DNA of 64,000 nt from Aplidium turbinatum. Taxonomy: Eukaryota > Chordata > Ascidiacea > Aplousobranchia > Polyclinidae. The stretch is from the NCBI GenBank assembly GCA_918807975.1, contig OU964918.1:56590477-56654476 (forward strand), written 5' to 3'. The notes beneath the pieces are model-generated. The model was not told the origin of the DNA. It saw only the letters and a program-made list of their open reading frames with translations, and searched no databases. Both the position numbers and the translations under genes were made by a program. Shown here piece by piece: positions 1 through 12,446 of the stretch; the first letter of the stretch is position 1, and every line of letters begins with the position of its first letter.

Positions 1-1558
1 GTCGATATTCAAATGTAAATTCCCCCCCTAAAATTTTAGTTTGTAAAAAACTCGTTTACATTAATATTGTAATTTAAGTCTTGGAATATAAACTAAACTT
101 TCACTAGTAATAAGCTTTTTAGACTATAATATTCCTTTTCATACTAAAATAATTTAATTAATGAAGAACGTTGCTGAAAAGTATTTTATTCAAAAAATAC
201 ATTTAAAATTTAAGAATCATTGCATTTAACAGTCTGTGTGAAAATTGTGATTTTTTGTTTTGACAACTCATGAATGCTGAAAGAGTATTGCAAAGAGCAT
301 AACGAATATCATTCTCCACGTCTAATCTGTTTCTCTGTTTTGCTTTCATTTGCAAGAGTTGAAAAACCTGATTCGTATAGATTAGATAAGTGGAAGCAAA
401 TGGAAAGAAACTTCTCAGCTACTTTGGAATAAGAATTACACGTTAATGACCAAAATCCAGTGATTGATTTTCTCTGAATAAGTCTCTTGCAAGAATCCGT
501 TTTGAGTTCTAAAAATTCATCCTGCAATTTATCGGGAAGTTTTTCCATCAACAATGTGCATGAATTTCGTATTAAATCAAGCTCATCGTCATAAATTTCA
601 GGAAAGCATTGAATGAATTCTAGTTCTAATGCTGTGAGATGTTGCAAAATCAATTATTTTTCCAACTCTGGAAGAACTTCTTCTTTGCCGTCAACAACTA
701 GCACCGATGATAATTCTTTAAACATAGTAACATGTTCAATTGTTCATTCTAACTTTTTCTCTTTCAATTATATCAAGCTTGCTGGTGAAAGCTTCCAAAG
801 CATCTTTAAATAATGCTCAGCGGTACTGGCATCTGCTCTTGCAAAGGCCACTCAAGCCATGGTGGTCGAAAGGTAGAGGCCGGACAAAACGTAGTCCCCC
901 AGCGACCAGGACAGCAGAGCCTTCTATTACCTAAAGACAATCTCCTAATGACAGTGACATAAATCAATCACTCTCTTCCAACCTGCCTTGAGCCAGAACG
1001 AAGCAGTACAGATTGTAATTCATATGGTATCAATATGTCAATGGCTCATGGATACAGATAACCCATATGGGTGCGCAATCTGCTTTGAACGGAGATGGCG
1101 ATTGAATAGCCTATATACCATATATTGGTGTTTTTCCCTTGCATTTTCAGATTCAGTTTATTCAATGCACCAAACATATCAACCAAATAAGCAAGGAATC
1201 TAATCCATTTGTCATCATTCAGCAATGAAACAAATTCCAATTTTATTTAAAAGTCAAAAAATAATTTAAACTCGTCTCTGAGCCCAAACACTCGTTTGGT
1301 TACGTTTCCTCATGAAAGCCATCCAGTATTTAAATGAAAAAGGAGTAGAGTAGGCCTATATGTGATGGTCTGCATCCATGTCAGTGCACAGTTTCCTAAA
1401 TAATAGAGAGTTAATCTAATAATAATTTCTTCTTTAACACCCTAGTCCAGGCCAACTTACTAGGCTTAAAAAGGTTTACAATCCTAAAGCCAAATTCCCC
1501 CCTAAAAATTGCAAAATTCCCCCCTAGTGGGGAATTCCCCCACGGCTGGGAACCACTG
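1..1558 (-). mobile_element. hAT DNA transposon fossil, ZBED-type transposase, left end outside window
   Basis: The right terminus, read inward on the minus strand, is CAGTGGTTCCCAGCCGTGGG ending at 1558, typical of hAT ends. Minus-strand reading gives pieces of a ZBED-type transposase. One lies at 1240-1046 (a DDKWI..LAYL.D.F..LN.LN..MQGK.TNI block). Another lies at 653-309 and continues in another frame to about 240, with the C-terminal hAT dimerisation pattern (YESGFSTL, then RNRLDVENDIRYAL). The pieces are in different frames and separated by unreadable sequence, so the gene is dead. Position 1 is already inside the element, so its left end and TSD cannot be checked. Runs of C near 25 and 1500 are subterminal. 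Confidence 0.8.
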
Positions 1559-1630
1559 GCTTAGTGGTTAGTGCGTCCGCCTCTGAATCCGTAGGCAGGG
1601 GTTCGATACCTTCTCTGGTCATATCAAGGA
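1559..1630 (+). repeat. tRNA-like (SINE head) fragment cut by the hAT insertion
   Basis: An A-box-like TTAGTGGTTAGTGCG is followed by GGGTTCGATACC, a good B box, with CTCTGAATCC in the anticodon region as in tRNA-Gln. The 5' acceptor arm is missing because the hAT end abuts it, so this is a SINE or tRNA-pseudogene remnant rather than a working tRNA gene. Confidence 0.5.
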
Positions 1631-2245
1631 TTTTTTTTAAAGTAGCACTGAATCTTGCTCGTGATTGGCACTCAGCAATGAAACAAGCTACATTCAGGTA
1701 ATAATGTAGGCTACTCAGTTGCGCCTCTACAGTATATGGCTGCATTGTCTACTTTGTGAAGCTCAGAGGAGCAACGCATATCGGCGATGGATACAGCGCT
1801 ATATAAAAACACGCCTGCAGACAATTGAATCAAAAAACGATAGATTTGCTGTCAGGTTTAGTTCGTCTGTAACAATCAAGCACACGAATAGCGCACTTTG
1901 TTGCAAACCGCTACTACTACAGCGAACCCGTAGCATCAGACTGAAACAGGTCATTATTACCTACACTTATGAAGGAATGATAACGATCATGCTACTAAAA
2001 GTAAAATATTAAAGAATGTTAATAGATACATGGTGCTTAAATTTAACTATGCTTGCATTGATAAATTTACTAAGTTATACGCAATTGATTATAGGTTGCA
2101 AACTATAACTAGCAGAAATGTGGTTCGACGCATCCTCACTAAGCCATGATTCGAATGCGAAACTTTACAATCTCCAACTCAAAATTTCAATGTTCATCAA
2201 AATTTCAATGTAATAGATTGATTATATAATTACAGCGGCTAAATA
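1631..2245. other. no recognisable gene
   Basis: AT-rich spacer. I searched the minus strand here for the missing last exon(s) of the SAMHD1-like gene (a RVYCKK- or YFVQW-like block) and found none. Confidence 0.5.
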
Positions 2246-2275
2246 TCAAATATAATTTAATAAAGTTAAACTTGC

Positions 2276-5200
2276 CATGAAATGCTTTGGCAACATGTGA
2301 GAGATATCTTCTCTTTTCATTCTTTTTGGTTCTGGTAGAGTACCCGGTTTTGCTTTGGAAAAAAATAAGTAGTCATCGACAGGATTTCTAGTCTTCTTTC
2401 CATAGTGAAACTTTGCCCTCTAATAAAGTAAATAAAATACCTTATGACTAGCATAATTTCTCTACATTTCCATTCGACAGCATTAACAGTTAAAGCTTGG
2501 TGATTTAAAATAATTACCAATCAATCAACATTATTTTTTGCACAGAAATTATGACAAGCTAAAGAATATGGTTTGTTTTAAAGACTTTTCTAGCTAGAGC
2601 AAGTATTTGGATATTTGCAGGTTTGAATCACTCTGTGCTTACCTTTAATGGGACAACCAAGTGGTCTTCTAAATCTTTAAACTTTTGTCGAAACTTTTCT
2701 TCTTCGTCTTTCTGAGCAATCGAACAAAGTGAATTATTTTATAATAATTTTAGTAGTGTATTTATAGCATTACAAATTATGACAGTTATGACATTTAGAA
2801 AAATCACGAACCGAAATGTACTCGCTAGAATGCAAACAAAAATGATAATTCTATAAACAATTAAAAGAGAAAAACTAATGTATTCTAGCCCCATAATTTG
2901 AAATAATACTGTACTAGTCAAAGACAACTATTAATAAAGAACATAAACAGAAAAAAAATAGAAGCAGAACACCAAGAATCTAGATTAATAATATTTTAAA
3001 CTGGAGAGGATTTAACTACATATTGCAATTGAAAAACCTCACAACAGAAAAACTTGGCGTTTTATTGCCTCCAACCCTCGACGAGAGGAAAAAACTTGAT
3101 GATGATTTATAACAACTTAAAAACTTGATGTTTGTAAGTCTTTGAATTATTTCTATGCAAGTCGTATTGAATGTGGAAATCTTTTCGTATTCGGTAGCGA
3201 GTTTTTTTTCATAAATAAAAAGGTTTCTAAAAATTCATTAATTAAATCATGATTATTCCGCTCCAACATGTACAACTGGAAGATGATTCCATCCGAGATG
3301 TGTGAGTGTGGCAAAGACGAACAAACTACAGACCACACCATCTACAACTGCGCCCTCTCGATACCTGCCTAAACATCTACACCGAATCACCGCCACTGCT
3401 CAAGAGCGGTAGAAGGCAGAGCCCATCGATCCTTGGAGTGACAAAGAAGGTTCACACACAGAAGAAAAATATGCATTTTATCTGGCTTGTAACTTCTTTT
3501 TTCAAAGATTCAAAAACCGCATCAGGGACGGGAAAAGAAACTTTTGAAAGCATAGCAAACATATTGGGAGTACGGGTGCAATTTTCAAAAATTTATTAAA
3601 CAATATTTCTTTTAATCAAAGTGGACTTTATGCCAAGTGTCTCTGTGTAGCTTTTTTAGGCTGCAGCTCAATTTGTTGGACGGCCTCTGACAAAAATTTG
3701 AGTTAAAATGTGTGTGAAAGTGTAACTTTAACTTCTAGCTTCTGCTTTCGTGTTGCACAAAAAGAACAAACAAATATCAAATCAATTCTATTAACAGTTA
3801 ATATTAAGACCAAAAATTAAAAGCTACAAATAAAATAAAGTAGGCTAAAAACACCAAAAAAACTTTTAAATATTTGACCTACCATCCAGTTGTCCACCAC
3901 TTCTTTTTTGGTCTTGGCTTCTTCAAGTGTTTTATCCTTAATCTTTATGCTGCCGATGTAGACATAGAAATCGTGAATGAGGACTCTTTCCATAATACTA
4001 CGGGCTTTGCTCCTCGCTTCTCTTTCTTCAACTTCGGCATCTTTTGAGTCGCTTGAGTAATACATATTGTAAATCACCTGAAAGTGATGGATTAGAATTT
4101 AATAATTTATTTCATTTCGAAAAGGAACAATGTAGTAATTTATTGTCATCATGTCTTAAATAGACCATTTTCTTCCTCCAAGGTTATTTTTTGCCAATGA
4201 AAAGTTAAACAAAAATAATTATATTTCAATCTATTGTTGGTTTGTGCTTGAATTTTATTGGCTTATGTTCGAAGAGCTTATACCAGCGGTTCTTAACCTA
4301 TTGCCTTGTCGGCACCACCTTGAAATTACCAATCAATTCTCGCACCACCTCCTAGGATTGGCGGAAAAGTAATAGACGCCTACAGTTCGAATTTGTTGTT
4401 GAAAACTGGTAAATAGCTTTGCTTCTTACGTCATATTATAACAAGCTTTGATAACTCAGCATTTCCGCACCACTTAAGCACAGGTCTCGCATCCCTTAGT
4501 GGTGCGTGCACTCCTGGTTTAAGAACCTCTGGCTTATACGATGGCTAGGCTGCTGGTAGATCTACTAAAGTAACGCACTTCCTTCAACAACTAGTAACGT
4601 CTCTTTCCGTACATAATTTGTAAAAATTCATTTTGGTATCTACATGATTCAAATGCCAATGTTTATCAGTTTTTTTATTGAAACTTGCATTGTTGCAAGA
4701 ACTAATGCTATAGTTTCAATAAAATTCTAAGGTAAACAATGTAAAAAAAAAAAACGTAAAAACCGCTGCTTTATTGAGGCAATAGGAAACAGGCCACACT
4801 ACAGTAAAGGTTAAGTGTTGGTTACCAGTCTGCTTGTATTGAACAATCATTGTATTTTCCATCAAAATAAGTATGGCCTATGTGGTAGATCATTAAGCTA
4901 TGACATTACATGATCTGAGATCTTTTCGAAGGCTTCCATATCATCTGCAGACTCAGCTAATGTAAATTTTTTTCCCGCTTTACCTTCAAACTTGACGTAG
5001 TCATTCACCAACACCATTGCATCAGTTATCCTGCACCAAACAAAAATAAAAACCTGGAGTTGAAATAAAAACCACATAAAAAAGTCAAGTATTTGGAGTT
5101 TTTAGTAGTTCTTGGAAAGCTTATATTTCAAGCATGGAAATATATATTTTGATTCTGTCCATGGACTGCATTACCCAGTGGTTTCAACACAGTTTACCAA

Positions 5201-8200
5201 TGCGGAAATATACTTAAACATTGGTTAAAAAATTACGAGCTTCAAGTGTAAACATGCCATTGTATCAATATATATGTTACGTTTTTGTTCGACGAGAAGT
5301 GAGGTAGCACTAGAGATATTAAAATATGACGTGGCGGAATGGTTCTTCACGAAGTAGAAACGCTGAAATGTTGACTCTTTTAAATACCGCCATAGCGCTC
5401 AAAAAATTACACGGCTAAATATCTCAGTTGAACACTGACAAGAAATTTGTGATGAGTGTATTGCCTACATAAATGTAACTTCTGATCTTGAGCGTGAAAC
5501 TTTGGTTGTAAGTCCGTGGTGTAAAAATTATCTGCCGATAAAACAATTATCAGGGGCGTATCCAGAAATAAACCTTAGGGGGGGAGCGGGAGATTCCAAC
5601 AAAGCACAATGATGTGTGGGTCCACATTAATTCCACTTTGCAAACACACCATGAATAAAGCTACTTTTTCGTGTTAGCGATTGCCCAGAATTCACCACTG
5701 CCACTTGTAACAATCCCATCACGGATATTTTGTTTCATTTTTGTCAAAATATTATGTCGCTCCAATCAAAATTATTCAAACTGATTTTGGAAGTTACACA
5801 AAAACACTATTCTAATAACTGAAGGTACTAAACTCATGAGAAAATCAATACTTCAGCATGTCCAATCTGTATTAACAATATCATTGCTATTATGTCACTT
5901 ACATATCCTCTACTGCAGTACTGATTCTATGTTGGTATGCTCGTCGGTGCAAGGCATCTCTGGTGTGAAACATCTCGTACAGGTTTTTGCATTCCTGCAA
6001 GTTAAAAAAATGATTGATTGATTAAATGTAGGTATTTTTATTTTAGGACTAAAAAAGGTTCTTTGCAAATTTAATCCTAGCAGCTTCGCATAGTTGTAAA
6101 TGCTTTGAACCACTGGCGCAGGGCCGGTCACGGGGACTGGCATGGTGAAGTTTGCGTTTGTGAGCTGTTACTTATTTCATCCGTTATACTCCAATGAATT
6201 GAGAGTTATGTTTTCAATGCGTTGCTCAAGCGCACATCCCGAGAGTCGAACCAGCGACGCTTGATCTTACCTTTCTTGTTTACAAATTCAGGCACTTAAC
6301 CAACAACCAATCAGAGCGGATAACTTGGTCGCATTTGTTAGTCGTGCACGTATTTTAAACTTAACTCTTTATGAGTTTAAAAAACTAAAGAAAAATAATA
6401 TCTAAAATCAGCAACGGGAACTATTGCATATTTACCTTATCTCTCACACATATCTGATAGTCTTTCTTTTCTTCTTTCTCTTTGCCATTAATTTTTGTGC
6501 AGTCGAGAACTTTCATGTTCTTCATGAACCGAATGTGATCAAAGCTATTTGCTATGCCCAGCTGGTGGCAGTCGCGAGCAAAGTAATCCCACTTGTCAAC
6601 ATCCACTCCGTTGGTCTTGTTCGCAACAATCTAATCATGAAACAAATTAGAACAGTATGAAGAATTAGAATAATTCAGAAACTAAAGTCTTGTCGTCTTC
6701 TAGTTGTTTACTCATCTCTAACCAACAAACCATTTTGCCTCAATTTGGTGAAAAACATATTTTAGAAGTCTACTAAATTGTGCTTCTATTTTAAACTGTG
6801 CTCTTGATAGATACACCATATCTATTATTTTATTTTTCTTCGTTAATGCATCCTGGACAAAAAAGATACTACTAGTACTAGCTACAATAGTCGATATACC
6901 AGTACATCCATACACGAGAAGAAGTGGCAAAACGTTAAAAAGTCGATTTAGGCGAGTCATGCTGAGCGTAAGAACCTTATTGCCAGTAGACTACCTGCGT
7001 AAAAAATAAACTGCGCAGTATTTCAAGGAGTTTTTTACAATATAATTAACTATACTGCTGCTAGTTATTGAAATGAGGGCGATGTGTAACGTTAGTGGAA
7101 TCAGTTGCTACAAAAACTGCAGCGACACATTTTAATGCTTTGAATGAACACCTGATAGAGAAAACCTTTGTCTTGCTTTCTGCCTTTATACTTCCAGGTA
7201 TCTTTACTTTGATTCTGCAACGAATTATTTCAAACCATTAAAAATCTAAAGTCTCGCCTTTGAATTGTATATTGATATGAACTTTTTTATTGTTATGCAA
7301 ACGTTTCTGTAGGTCCTTGCCTTGCCATGATTTATAAAGTGCTGCTACTCAAATATTAACAGATTTTTTACCAAGATTTCTCCCAAGAAAATGCGTTAAA
7401 GGTTGAATGAAAAACGTGTCGATTCCAGAATTAATCTAGAAATTTAAAACAGACACTCATCAATCTCAAAATAATAAATAAATAGATTTCTGGTCTCACA
7501 ACGTTTGTATGTACGTGAATATTGAATTACTTGATGTTGAACTATATCCGTACGGTATCAAAAAAGAATTACAAGAATCAGTAAAAAGCATGAACTATAA
7601 CGTTCTAATCCAGACAGAAAATCAGTCGTTTTTCACATTGATTCAACGCCTCCAGACTCAGACGTTGAATCAATGTAAAAAACGACTGATTTGCTATCTG
7701 AGAATTTATGCATATTCACCTTCTGAGGATCAACCTCAGGTATTGGTCCATTGATCAATTCCTTGATGAAAATTGCATTACGACACTGAGTGACTTCAGA
7801 CCCGTCTCCATCAGGTCTCAGAAGTTTCTCAAACTCTTTTCTTACTTTTTGATTTTCTTGAAGAAGTCGGTCAAACATCAAGCAAGATCGTTTCTCGTGC
7901 TGTAAGTTGATAACAATTATTCAAAATAAAGTCATCGATCTTATTATTATTATTGTTATTATTATCATGTATTATTATTATTATTATTATTATTACTATT
8001 TATTATTATTATTATTATTGTTATTATATTATTTATGACTAGTTGTCCATGAAGAAAGCAAAGCATCTGAATTTTTACATGGTTTGTTTTGTCATAATAA
8101 CTTATCTTCGCATTTAACAATTTTATTTTTCCGCAGAACTGACAGTGTCTGTCATTGTCTACAGCTCTCTAAGCTTGCTTGAAACTTCAGTCATTAGATT

Positions 8201-11200
8201 CAACATAATATTCTAGCGTCTCTAAGCTTTTGGTAGAATAAAAAATATTTTAGTAGCCTAGTCTGGTTTTCGTATCATGATTGGCAATGTAAAAAAGTGT
8301 AAAATGAAAAAATAGAAAAAGTCTATCTACACAAATTGTCTATTCAATCTACATACCGGTATACTTACTTCTTTATTTTTTATACTTTTACCCTTTTCTT
8401 TCATTTTTGACAAAAATATGTTGTCATACATGTGCGAGAATGGGCCGTGCCCTGAAAAGAACAACTTTCGTAACTTAATAATCAAATGTAGCGTCTTGGC
8501 CGTGTCATGTAAAAAGGTTAAAAGAATGTCTGCAAGTTTTACAATTGTTTGAAAAAAGAAGTTCAAAAGATTTTGTTTAGTTTTAATTTACCAATTCTTT
8601 GATCTAAATAAATCCAAAATTTAATATTTTGCACTTTGCTAATAAGTTAATTTTTAAATCAAAATTTTATACTTCAAGTAAAACAAATTAAACATTTTAG
8701 GCCTAATCACCAAATCGAAAACCACAAGATACGTGTGGCATGTTCAAGTTAATCTTTGGTGCAAACTATTGTATTTTGGGTCAAATATGGTGGTAAACAT
8801 AACCTTCCAATATTTTTAGATTTCTGCACAGTAAGCTACCAGGCTATTGTTGTGTAGGGGGCTTGTCCGCTGTGGTAGGAAGTGGTCAGTGCTGGCTTCT
8901 TTGATTGGTAACAATAACGTTCAAAGTGAGCAATGGTTACCACACAAATATTGACTTCTGGGCCACAATTTTTACAGTCTAAAGCTCGTTTTTATTTGCA
9001 GAAATTAAACCGTTGTAGCCAACGTCGTGGTTGCCATTTATGCGTGGTTTGTTAGCGAGTTTTTTTTTAATCACCATTTTCAATCAAGTTGTTTGCTATA
9101 GCAATCCAATAGATTACATTTACGTCTTTCCTTGCAAATAACATAAAATATAGAGTAAACCTGGAAAGTTCACAAGATCACATACGTTTGTCATTTTTTG
9201 TCAAAGATCCTTGGAATGTACAAAAAGTCTCTATTTGATGATAAGAGGTTTTACGTTTTCTCATTTTTTGTTTGCATTTGGAAAATCTTTACTTGCAATA
9301 ATAACCTAGACAGTTAATCAGTCGTTTTTTTACTTCTGCAAACGTTGAATCAATGCAAAAAGCGACTGATTTGCTGTCTGGAAATACATACCCAAATCAT
9401 GGCAAAGACCGGCCAATTCCACGCACAGGACATCTTCCTTATTTATTTTACGTTCTGGTGCGCTGTCACGTAAATGACGAACAAGCTCTCCTGCAAGATG
9501 GCAAGTCCTTCAAAGAAATATCATAAATTAAGGTGATACAACAAGTTTGGCAGAGAAAGAGTTTTGTTGCTGATGTTTTTAAGTCTTTTTACCACTACAA
9601 ACATTTTCAAACGGGCGTTTATTTACTGTATAGCTATGTAGCCTATTCTATTGAATTGAACAACTACGACTATCCAAAATACACAAGAATTTCAAACCTA
9701 AGTTAATTTAATAAAAGTTGATCAGTCTATGACAATCTAAAAGTTTGGTTTATCTGAACGTTACGTTTTCCATAGCTACCTATTACACGGTTACTCAAAT
9801 TTAAATGTAAAACCATTTGATAATTACACTAGCTTACATACTAAATGTTCCTACAACTTTGTTGGAAATGTGAGAAGTTTACCTCTTGTAATTATACGAC
9901 AATTTTACGTATGAATTTAATTAGAAAAAATTGACAGTAAAAATGATTATTTTCTGGTTTGCTAAACTACCTTTAAGTAGTCTACCTCAACTGTATAGCA
10001 TCAAATATGGTTATAACTACCAGTTAATACAAGGTCTTTTTCGAACATCATTAAATTCGGGTTTGATGGAAATCGGACTATTTCATTCTGATTTACCAAA
10101 GGCAATTGCAATTACTCGAATGAGTGTGATTCATGCCGCATTGCAAGACAGGCAACAGAATCGCTTTTTATCACGTTTTTATTCTGAATGTGATGCTTTT
10201 TGACATCAGATGATTAGCCTATGTTCCAATTTCTTACCCAATTGAATGCTCAAATCTGTTGTGGGAGGCTCCTGGAAAAAGAAAGTAATTTCCTCCGAGT
10301 TGCTTGATGTTTCGGAGTCTTTGGAATTGAGGAGTGTTTATGACTTGAGCCAGAAGAGGATGGAGCTCTATGTGTTTGTGAATAGGATCATGAAAACTCT
10401 AAACAGAAAACAATCATATGTTGAAATGATTTTTTTGCATCAGTAGCGCTTACAAGGGGTTCCAGGGGTTACTTTCAGACCTGGAACCGGGATGATTGTA
10501 GGGGCCGATAATCTTTCCAAAGGGCCAGGTAACTTGAAGAAACCATTTCCTATTCTTTGCATACAGTGCGTTTTTCTTCGAAGTGTCTTCATTTGGGCCG
10601 CGAAGGTATCATTGGTACTGAACCCAATTCTCCCCCCAAACTTGCATCTAACTGTTTCTTAGATTAAATTATGCCAAGAAATCAATTTCAGATTGAGTAA
10701 AGTTACAATCATGCAGCGTTATCAGCACTGATGTGAACTAAAATATTGAGCCATTAACAATTCAAAGTAAATTGTCAATTAACAATCTTTCTTTTAGTTT
10801 AGTAACTTTGTGGTAGTGTAACTATCAATCATCATCATCATCCATTCTGGCGTGCCCGGACACCATCAACATAGTTTCTCCAAACTTTCCTGTCCCTCTT
10901 CAAATTTAACAGCTTAAATTTCTGTACTCCAGTCTCTTGCTCTAATTGATGAAAAAGAGTTTTTGCCTGTCGACCCCTTTCCTAATGCCATAGTTTCGTT
11001 TCCAAAACAAAAAATAATAAAAAAGTAAAAACGGTGAGGACCGGACATTTTATCAGTTTGCAAGCTATAAAAATGAGTTAAATTGCAGCATCAGCAATCA
11101 TTGCCTCAATGCTCGTAACCAAACTATCTTGCTACATTTTTTGACAAGTTGCTCATGGAAGATTACCACTGGTATCTCTTGGGCAACACTGCAAGAAATT

Positions 11201-12446
11201 CGTCATCTGTCATTTGGCGGCGAAAAAGACCCGTTGTTTTTTTCTTCCGATTAGTCCGTTGTGCACCGTCTTGGTATTTCACTACTCACTTTTACGCTAC
11301 AACCTTAACACAGAGTGGCCACTTTAAACAGATTAATTCCCAATAAGATCCCAATGAGAGCATGTTTAAATGCCTACCTTGACACAGCAACCAACGACTC
11401 GTGCTTATTTTCCACACCACTGGACAATCTCTTAAACTTTGTGGAGATAAAACATGCGAACTTCGTCGCCAATAAGCTGTTCTGCTTTGTATTCGATAGG
11501 CACCGGATTCAAACCAAACCCTCCTCACTGAAGTGTTTGTTTTTTTTCATATGAGCAGCATATCAAATCATCTCAAAGCACATTTGTTCATTGTGCGATT
11601 CCTTATTATCGGACTGAGAAAGCTTTTTTAGAGCAGTTTTGCGAACTTGTAGAGGCTTTGATTGATTGCGCTTCAATAGACTTCAGTTGTCGGCTGCATA
11701 GCCGAGTGGTGAGAGCGCTGGAACGGCATTCGAAAGCGCGCCGGTTCGACACCGCTCAAGAGCATGCGGCTCTGTCTTTGGCAGGACACTTACAGTAAAG
11801 GCATGCCTGAAGGTGGACACGAAGATTGGCTTCCTTGCCTTACCGTCCACTTAATCTAAATCTTCAACCACCAAGTAAGCCTGGATACGACAAGTAGACT
11901 TTCAGTGGGTGTAGCCAACATCGATACCTAAGTGTGGCTAGCTACGCTGTTTAGGGTGGTTAAGGAATAGACACTTGCCCGCTTACTTAATACCTTATAA
12001 GTTTCTTTTGGATAGTCATCGCAAACTGGGCATATTTCGGCTGTATGATTCTTGTGAGGCTGGGAAGTAGAACTCGTCTTTGACACTGTAGCAGACATCT
12101 GAGAATATTTTATAAAACGAAACCAACATGAGTCAAACAATCCAAGTAAATTAAATATATTTTTTCCGTATTCGGTTTTAATTTTTAAAAAAATTTTCAA
12201 TCTAACTGGAACAAGTAAATGAGAAGAAGCGTAGTCTAAATTCTTTCCTAATTGAGCATAATTTGAAATAAAAAACTGTATAACTTCTCATAGACTCGCG
12301 GACAAATGGTTTGCTTTATATTGCAAGTTTGCAACCTTAAGACACATCAAACAAACGGATCAAAGGACATAAATCTTTCATCTTACTTTTTTCTTTTCTG
12401 CAGGCTCTCCTGTTGTTGAAGAGCTCTTCAATTTTGTCTTTGGCAT
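2276..12446 (-). CDS. SAMHD1: SAMHD1-like dNTP triphosphohydrolase, 13 exons, C-terminus incomplete
   Basis: HD-domain dNTPase that splits dNTPs into deoxynucleoside and triphosphate. Exons: 12446-12387, 12098-11994, 10398-10238, 9507-9392, 8451-8369, 7899-7720, 7214-7152, 6630-6436, 5994-5903, 5030-4910, 4077-3883, 2711-2643, 2419-2276. Phases agree at every junction and give 528 codons. Catalytic residues are present: [20 protein letters not shown], the HEK histidine, [12 protein letters not shown], and [14 protein letters not shown]. The N-terminus ([10 protein letters not shown].., basic, then [15 protein letters not shown]) has no SAM domain. The GTP pocket differs from human: [11 protein letters not shown] has Asn at the D137 position, and [11 protein letters not shown] replaces KVINDPIHGHIE. 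All donors are GT except the last, which would be GC (ATG|GCAAGT); otherwise translation stops at 2246 after nine more residues. About 60-90 C-terminal residues of the human protein have no counterpart here. The introns carry many transposons. Enzyme identity is firm; whether this copy is complete is unknown. Confidence 0.93.
3265..3450 (+). repeat. LINE 3' end fragment in SAMHD1 intron
   Basis: The plus strand encodes a [17 protein letters not shown] motif, the C-terminal cysteine/histidine knuckle that also ends the LINE at 54540-54600. Only this tail is visible; the reading frame then closes. Confidence 0.55.
4284..4531. mobile_element. hAT MITE, 248 bp
   Basis: Terminal inverted repeats CAGCGGTTCTTAACCT and, reversed, CAGAGGTTCTTAAACC. 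It is flanked by a perfect 8-bp TSD GCTTATAC (4276-4283 and 4532-4539). No coding content. It lies in the intron between the 5030-4910 and 4077-3883 exons of SAMHD1. Confidence 0.92.
6230..6310 (-). repeat. tRNA-like SINE head
   Basis: On the minus strand TTGGTTAAGTGCC resembles an A box and CTGGTTCGACTCTC a B box, about 50 bases apart. There is no clear acceptor stem pairing, so I read this as a tRNA-derived SINE remnant in a SAMHD1 intron. Confidence 0.45.
7611..7700. mobile_element. small palindromic hairpin element, copy 1
   Basis: An almost perfect inverted repeat: arms start CAGACAGAAAATCAGTCGTT and end AACGACTGATTTGCTATCTG, meeting near ACGTTGAATCAATGT. It has no coding capacity. It lies 19 bp downstream of the 5' splice site at 7720 of SAMHD1 exon 6. 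Four more copies are in this window. Confidence 0.85.
7941..8032. repeat. (ATT)n microsatellite
   Basis: An interrupted ATT/TTA trinucleotide run with occasional G and C changes, within a SAMHD1 intron. Confidence 0.9.
9306..9380. mobile_element. small palindromic hairpin element, copy 2
   Basis: Same family as the copy at 7611: AATCAGTCGTTTTTTTAC on the left, and GTTGAATCAATG followed by GCGACTGATTTGCTGTCTG on the right. Its edge lies 11 bp downstream of the SAMHD1 exon 4 donor at 9392, so the splice donor is nearly abutted. Confidence 0.85.
10815..10985 (-). repeat. LINE C-terminal tail with (GAT)n
   Basis: The minus strand encodes [13 protein letters not shown].., [14 protein letters not shown], then a stop followed by GATGATGATGAT. 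This is the same layout as the end of the LINE at 16403 (..RDLWKKVTANLR, stop, GAT repeats). It is only a 3' tail, with one frame break near its start. Confidence 0.55.
11690..11990 (+). repeat. tRNA-derived SINE
   Basis: The head has CATAGCCGAGTGGTGAGAGC (A box) and CGCCGGTTCGACACC (B box), resembling a tRNA-Ser/Leu type. It is followed by a unique body reaching to the edge of the SAMHD1 exon 2 donor at 11994. The exact 3' end is unclear. Confidence 0.6.

Noticed and set aside
1559-1630. Functional tRNA-Gln gene
   Set aside because: The 5' third is missing, and a hAT end abuts it.
5549-5620. Another hAT element beginning CAGGGGCGTATCCAG
   Set aside because: Only one end is seen; no matching inverted end or TSD within several kb.
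9931-10203. Independent 90-residue plus-strand gene in the SAMHD1 intron
   Set aside because: No family resemblance, no splice signals, and it lies in the intron between the 10398-10238 and 9507-9392 exons of the opposite strand.
11690-11770. Functional tRNA-Ser gene
   Set aside because: A and B boxes are present, but the acceptor arms do not pair, and a SINE-like body follows directly.
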